DNA from: Desulfuromonas sp964536375
GTDB lineage: Bacteria > Desulfobacterota > Desulfuromonadia > Desulfuromonadales > Desulfuromonadaceae
Assembly (NCBI GenBank): GCA_964536375.1
Contig: CAZHXF010000007.1
Coordinates: 1 to 64,000 of the forward strand
DNA length: 64,000 nt
Direction of reading: 5' to 3'
The notes beneath the pieces were generated by a model. It searched no databases. It saw nothing but the letters and a program-made list of their open reading frames with translations, and had not been told where the DNA came from. Positions 61,992 through 64,000 of this stretch are shown in pieces. Both the position numbers and the translations under genes were made by a program. Each line of letters begins with the position of its first letter. Positions within the stretch are counted from its first letter, which is position 1.

Positions 61992-63614
61992 GTGAAATGT
62001 AGATGGTTGTTAGTGCTGTTGCTGATGCCTTGGTTGTTGCTTGCCTGTCAACAGCAGGATCCATATTACGCCGATGATGAACAGGCACAAACCCCACAAT
62101 TCGGCGATACCATCATTATGGGTACTATCGGTGATGCCAGTAATTTGCTGCCGATGTTGTCTACCGACAGTTCATCTTCAGAGGTTTCCGGTCAGATTTA
62201 TAATGGGTTGGTGCGTTATGATAAAGACCTTAATTTTGAGGGAGATCTGGCGCAGTCGTGGGAAATATCCGCCGATGGGCTGGAGATCGTCTTTCATTTG
62301 CGCCATGACGTGAAGTGGCACGATGGTGAGCCGTTCACTTCCGCTGATGTTTTGTTTACTTATCAATTGTTGATAGATCCGCAAACTCCCACTGCCTACT
62401 CGGAACGTTATAAGCAGGTGGCTGAGGCGTCGGCCCCGGATGAGTATACCTTCAAGGTGCGTTACGCCAAGCCGTTGGCCTCGGCGCTTATAAGTTGGGC
62501 TATGGCAATTCACCCCAAACATTTGCTAGAAGGTCAACCTATTGCTGAGAGTCCGCTGGCGCGTGCGCCGATTGGCACCGGTCCATTTCGTTTTGTGGAG
62601 TGGTCGCCGGGGGAGAAAATAGTTCTGGAACGTAACGAGGACTATTTTGAAGGGGCGCCGTATATCAAGCGCATTGTCTATCGCATTATTCCCGATTTAA
62701 CCACTATGTTTTTGGAATTACAATCCGGTGGCCTCGATTATATGGGACTGACACCGCTGCAATACGCACGGCAAACCACGGCTCCAGCCTTTGTGCGCCG
62801 GTTTAACCGTTTTCGTTATCCGGCTTTTGCTTATACCTATCTCGGCTATAATCTGCATCGACCGTTGTTTCAGGATAAACTGGTGCGTCAGGCTCTCTCT
62901 TATGCCATCAACAAAAAAGAACTGGTTGATGGGGTGCTAATGGGGTTAGGTCAACCAGCCAATGGTCCTTATAAACCAGGAAGTTGGCCGCACAATCCTA
63001 ATGTTAATTCTTATCCTTACAATCCCGATAAAGCTGCGCAGATGTTGAGCTCTGCCGGGTGGGTGGATAGTGACGGTGATGGGATACGCGATAAAGATGG
63101 CAAGCCATTTGAATTCACAATTGTTACTAATCAGGGTAACGATCAGCGGATAAAATCGGCGGAGATTATTCAACGTCGTTTTCAGCAGGTCGGGGTCAAG
63201 GTCAAAATAAGGGTTATTGAGTGGGCATCACTACTGAAAGAGTTTATTCATCCGGGTAACTTCGATGCAACGTTAATGGGGTGGACAGTGCCTATTGATC
63301 CCGATGGCTACAATGTGTGGCATTCAAGCAAAATCGGCACAGGTCAGTTGAATTTTATCGGCTATAAAAACTCTCGCGTTGATGAATTGCTGGAGCGGGG
63401 GCGGCGGACGCTGGATCAGCAGCAGCGCAAAATAATCTATGATGAATTTCAGCAAATATTGGCTGAAGATCAACCATATACTTTCCTGTTTGTTCCCGAT
63501 TCGTTGCCGGTGGTAGCGAAACGTTTTCGCGGTATCAAAGAGGCACCGAGTGGTATAACACATAATTTTATTCGCTGGTATGTACCAGTTGCCGAACAAA
63601 AATATCAGCGCTAA
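61992..63614 (+). CDS. Peptide ABC transporter substrate-binding lipoprotein
   Basis: A 540-residue family 5 extracellular solute-binding protein (DppA/OppA type). Lipobox LLLACQQ; DTIIMGTIGDASNLLPMLST; LAQSWEISADGLEIVFHLRH, DVKWHDGEPFTSADVLFTY; RAPIGTGPFRFVEW; VRQALSYAINKKELVDGVL. Start is a GTG at 61992 after TAGGAG. Followed by its permease gene. Ligand could be di- or oligopeptides. Confidence 0.92.
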   Translation: MKCRWLLVLLLMPWLLLACQQQDPYYADDEQAQTPQFGDTIIMGTIGDASNLLPMLSTDSSSSEVSGQIYNGLVRYDKDLNFEGDLAQSWEISADGLEIVFHLRHDVKWHDGEPFTSADVLFTYQLLIDPQTPTAYSERYKQVAEASAPDEYTFKVRYAKPLASALISWAMAIHPKHLLEGQPIAESPLARAPIGTGPFRFVEWSPGEKIVLERNEDYFEGAPYIKRIVYRIIPDLTTMFLELQSGGLDYMGLTPLQYARQTTAPAFVRRFNRFRYPAFAYTYLGYNLHRPLFQDKLVRQALSYAINKKELVDGVLMGLGQPANGPYKPGSWPHNPNVNSYPYNPDKAAQMLSSAGWVDSDGDGIRDKDGKPFEFTIVTNQGNDQRIKSAEIIQRRFQQVGVKVKIRVIEWASLLKEFIHPGNFDATLMGWTVPIDPDGYNVWHSSKIGTGQLNFIGYKNSRVDELLERGRRTLDQQQRKIIYDEFQQILAEDQPYTFLFVPDSLPVVAKRFRGIKEAPSGITHNFIRWYVPVAEQKYQR

Positions 63615-63623
63615 GGCTTAAAT

Positions 63624-64000
63624 ATGGCATATTTTCTGGCAAAAAGACTGTTGTTGATGGTGCCGCTACTTTTGGGGATCACCCTGATCTCCTTCGTGGT
63701 GATTCATCTTGCTCCAGGTGAACCGACAGATATGCAAACGGAGCTGAATCCTGATGCTGGTATAGAACTTAAAACACGTTTGCGTGCCCAGTATGGGCTG
63801 GATAAACCTCTAACTGAACAATATGTGCTGTGGATTAAGCGGTTAGTTGCATTGGACTTTGGCACCTCGTTTTCTCAGGATCATCGTCCGGTGTGGGATA
63901 AAATTGTCGAGCGCTTACCGATTACCGTGTTGATCAATGTATTATCTGTGGGCTTGATTTTGTTGATAGCTATCCCCCTGGGTATTTTGTCAGCTACGCG
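63624..64000 (+). CDS. dppB: Peptide ABC transporter permease DppB/OppB, N-terminal part
   Basis: 125 codons visible before the window ends. MAYFLAKRLLLMVPLLLGIT and LISFVVIHLAPGEP form the first membrane helix and the HLAPG motif of DppB/OppB; YGLDKPLTEQYVLWIKRLVA LDFGTSF and WDKIVERLPITVLINVLSVG start the family core. Nine nucleotides after the binding-protein gene. The rest, and probably the second permease and ATPases, lie beyond the window. Confidence 0.93.
   Translation, partial: MAYFLAKRLLLMVPLLLGITLISFVVIHLAPGEPTDMQTELNPDAGIELKTRLRAQYGLDKPLTEQYVLWIKRLVALDFGTSFSQDHRPVWDKIVERLPITVLINVLSVGLILLIAIPLGILSAT

Overview
The window looks like a chromosomal contig from a moderately AT-leaning member of the Desulfuromonadia (former Deltaproteobacteria; Geobacter/Pelobacter/Desulfuromonas relatives). 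This is inferred from gene order and family type (rpsB-tsf-pyrH-frr-uppS-cdsA-dxr-rseP; ilvBN-psd-pssA-leuA-leuCDB-asd-truA-rplM-rpsI-argC; queA-tgt-yajC-secDF-recJ), a leucine T-box ahead of leuA, and a chemoreceptor with a periplasmic CXXCH haem motif. No rRNA or tRNA genes, CRISPR arrays or intact insertion sequences were seen. A run of 100 N flanked by an identical 55-bp sequence shows a scaffold join, so this is probably a draft or metagenome-derived assembly. Layout: 1-2.5 kb is a small accessory patch with a decayed RAYT/IS200-like transposase bracketed by its probable short repeats, two MntA/HepT-type nucleotidyltransferase/HEPN pairs on opposite strands, and a decayed VapC/PIN toxin C-terminus between them. 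2.7-3.9 kb carries a secreted ATP-dependent DNA ligase (LigE type) beside a secreted ComEA-like DNA-binding protein. 4.2-7.1 kb is a nucleotide-sugar pair (membrane CapD-like dehydratase and galE). 7.2-11.3 kb is yicC-gmk-rpoZ-rel, with a Rel whose ppGpp hydrolase site is degenerate. 11.3-13.6 kb holds lptF/lptG on the minus strand. 13.7-22.2 kb is the translation/isoprenoid/phospholipid block from rpsB to tsaB, where S2 has a repeat-built Ala/Pro/Glu tail. 22.4-39 kb is mostly amino-acid biosynthesis: ilvD, ilvB, ilvN (no ilvC here), psd-pssA, T-box-leuA, leuC, leuD, leuB, two different asd genes, truA, rplM-rpsI and argC. 39.2-42.5 kb is a sensory cluster (CheW, haem-binding chemoreceptor, HDOD protein). 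42.6-44.3 kb has a siroheme synthase and a YaiI/DUF188 gene. 44.3-48.0 kb is a TatT-DctP-DctQ-DctM TRAP transporter. 48.0-50.9 kb has an AEC permease (split by the assembly gap), a class I aminotransferase and a DUF2065 protein. 50.9-58 kb is queA-tgt-yajC-secD-secF-recJ. 58-64 kb has a second aminotransferase, a TPR lipoprotein, a LolB/DUF4292-like lipoprotein and the start of a peptide ABC transporter running off the end. How it works together: branched-chain amino-acid genes appear tied to leucine charging through the T-box; two members of the amino-acid block (ilvD and the first asd) are of gammaproteobacterial (E. coli-like) type, and the resident-position asd next door has lost its expected catalytic histidine, suggesting gene displacement. 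The most interesting observations are that asd displacement, the Rel protein with a broken hydrolase motif, the haem chemoreceptor cluster, the secreted ligase/ComEA pair, the leucine T-box, and the double HEPN/MNT island with RAYT debris.
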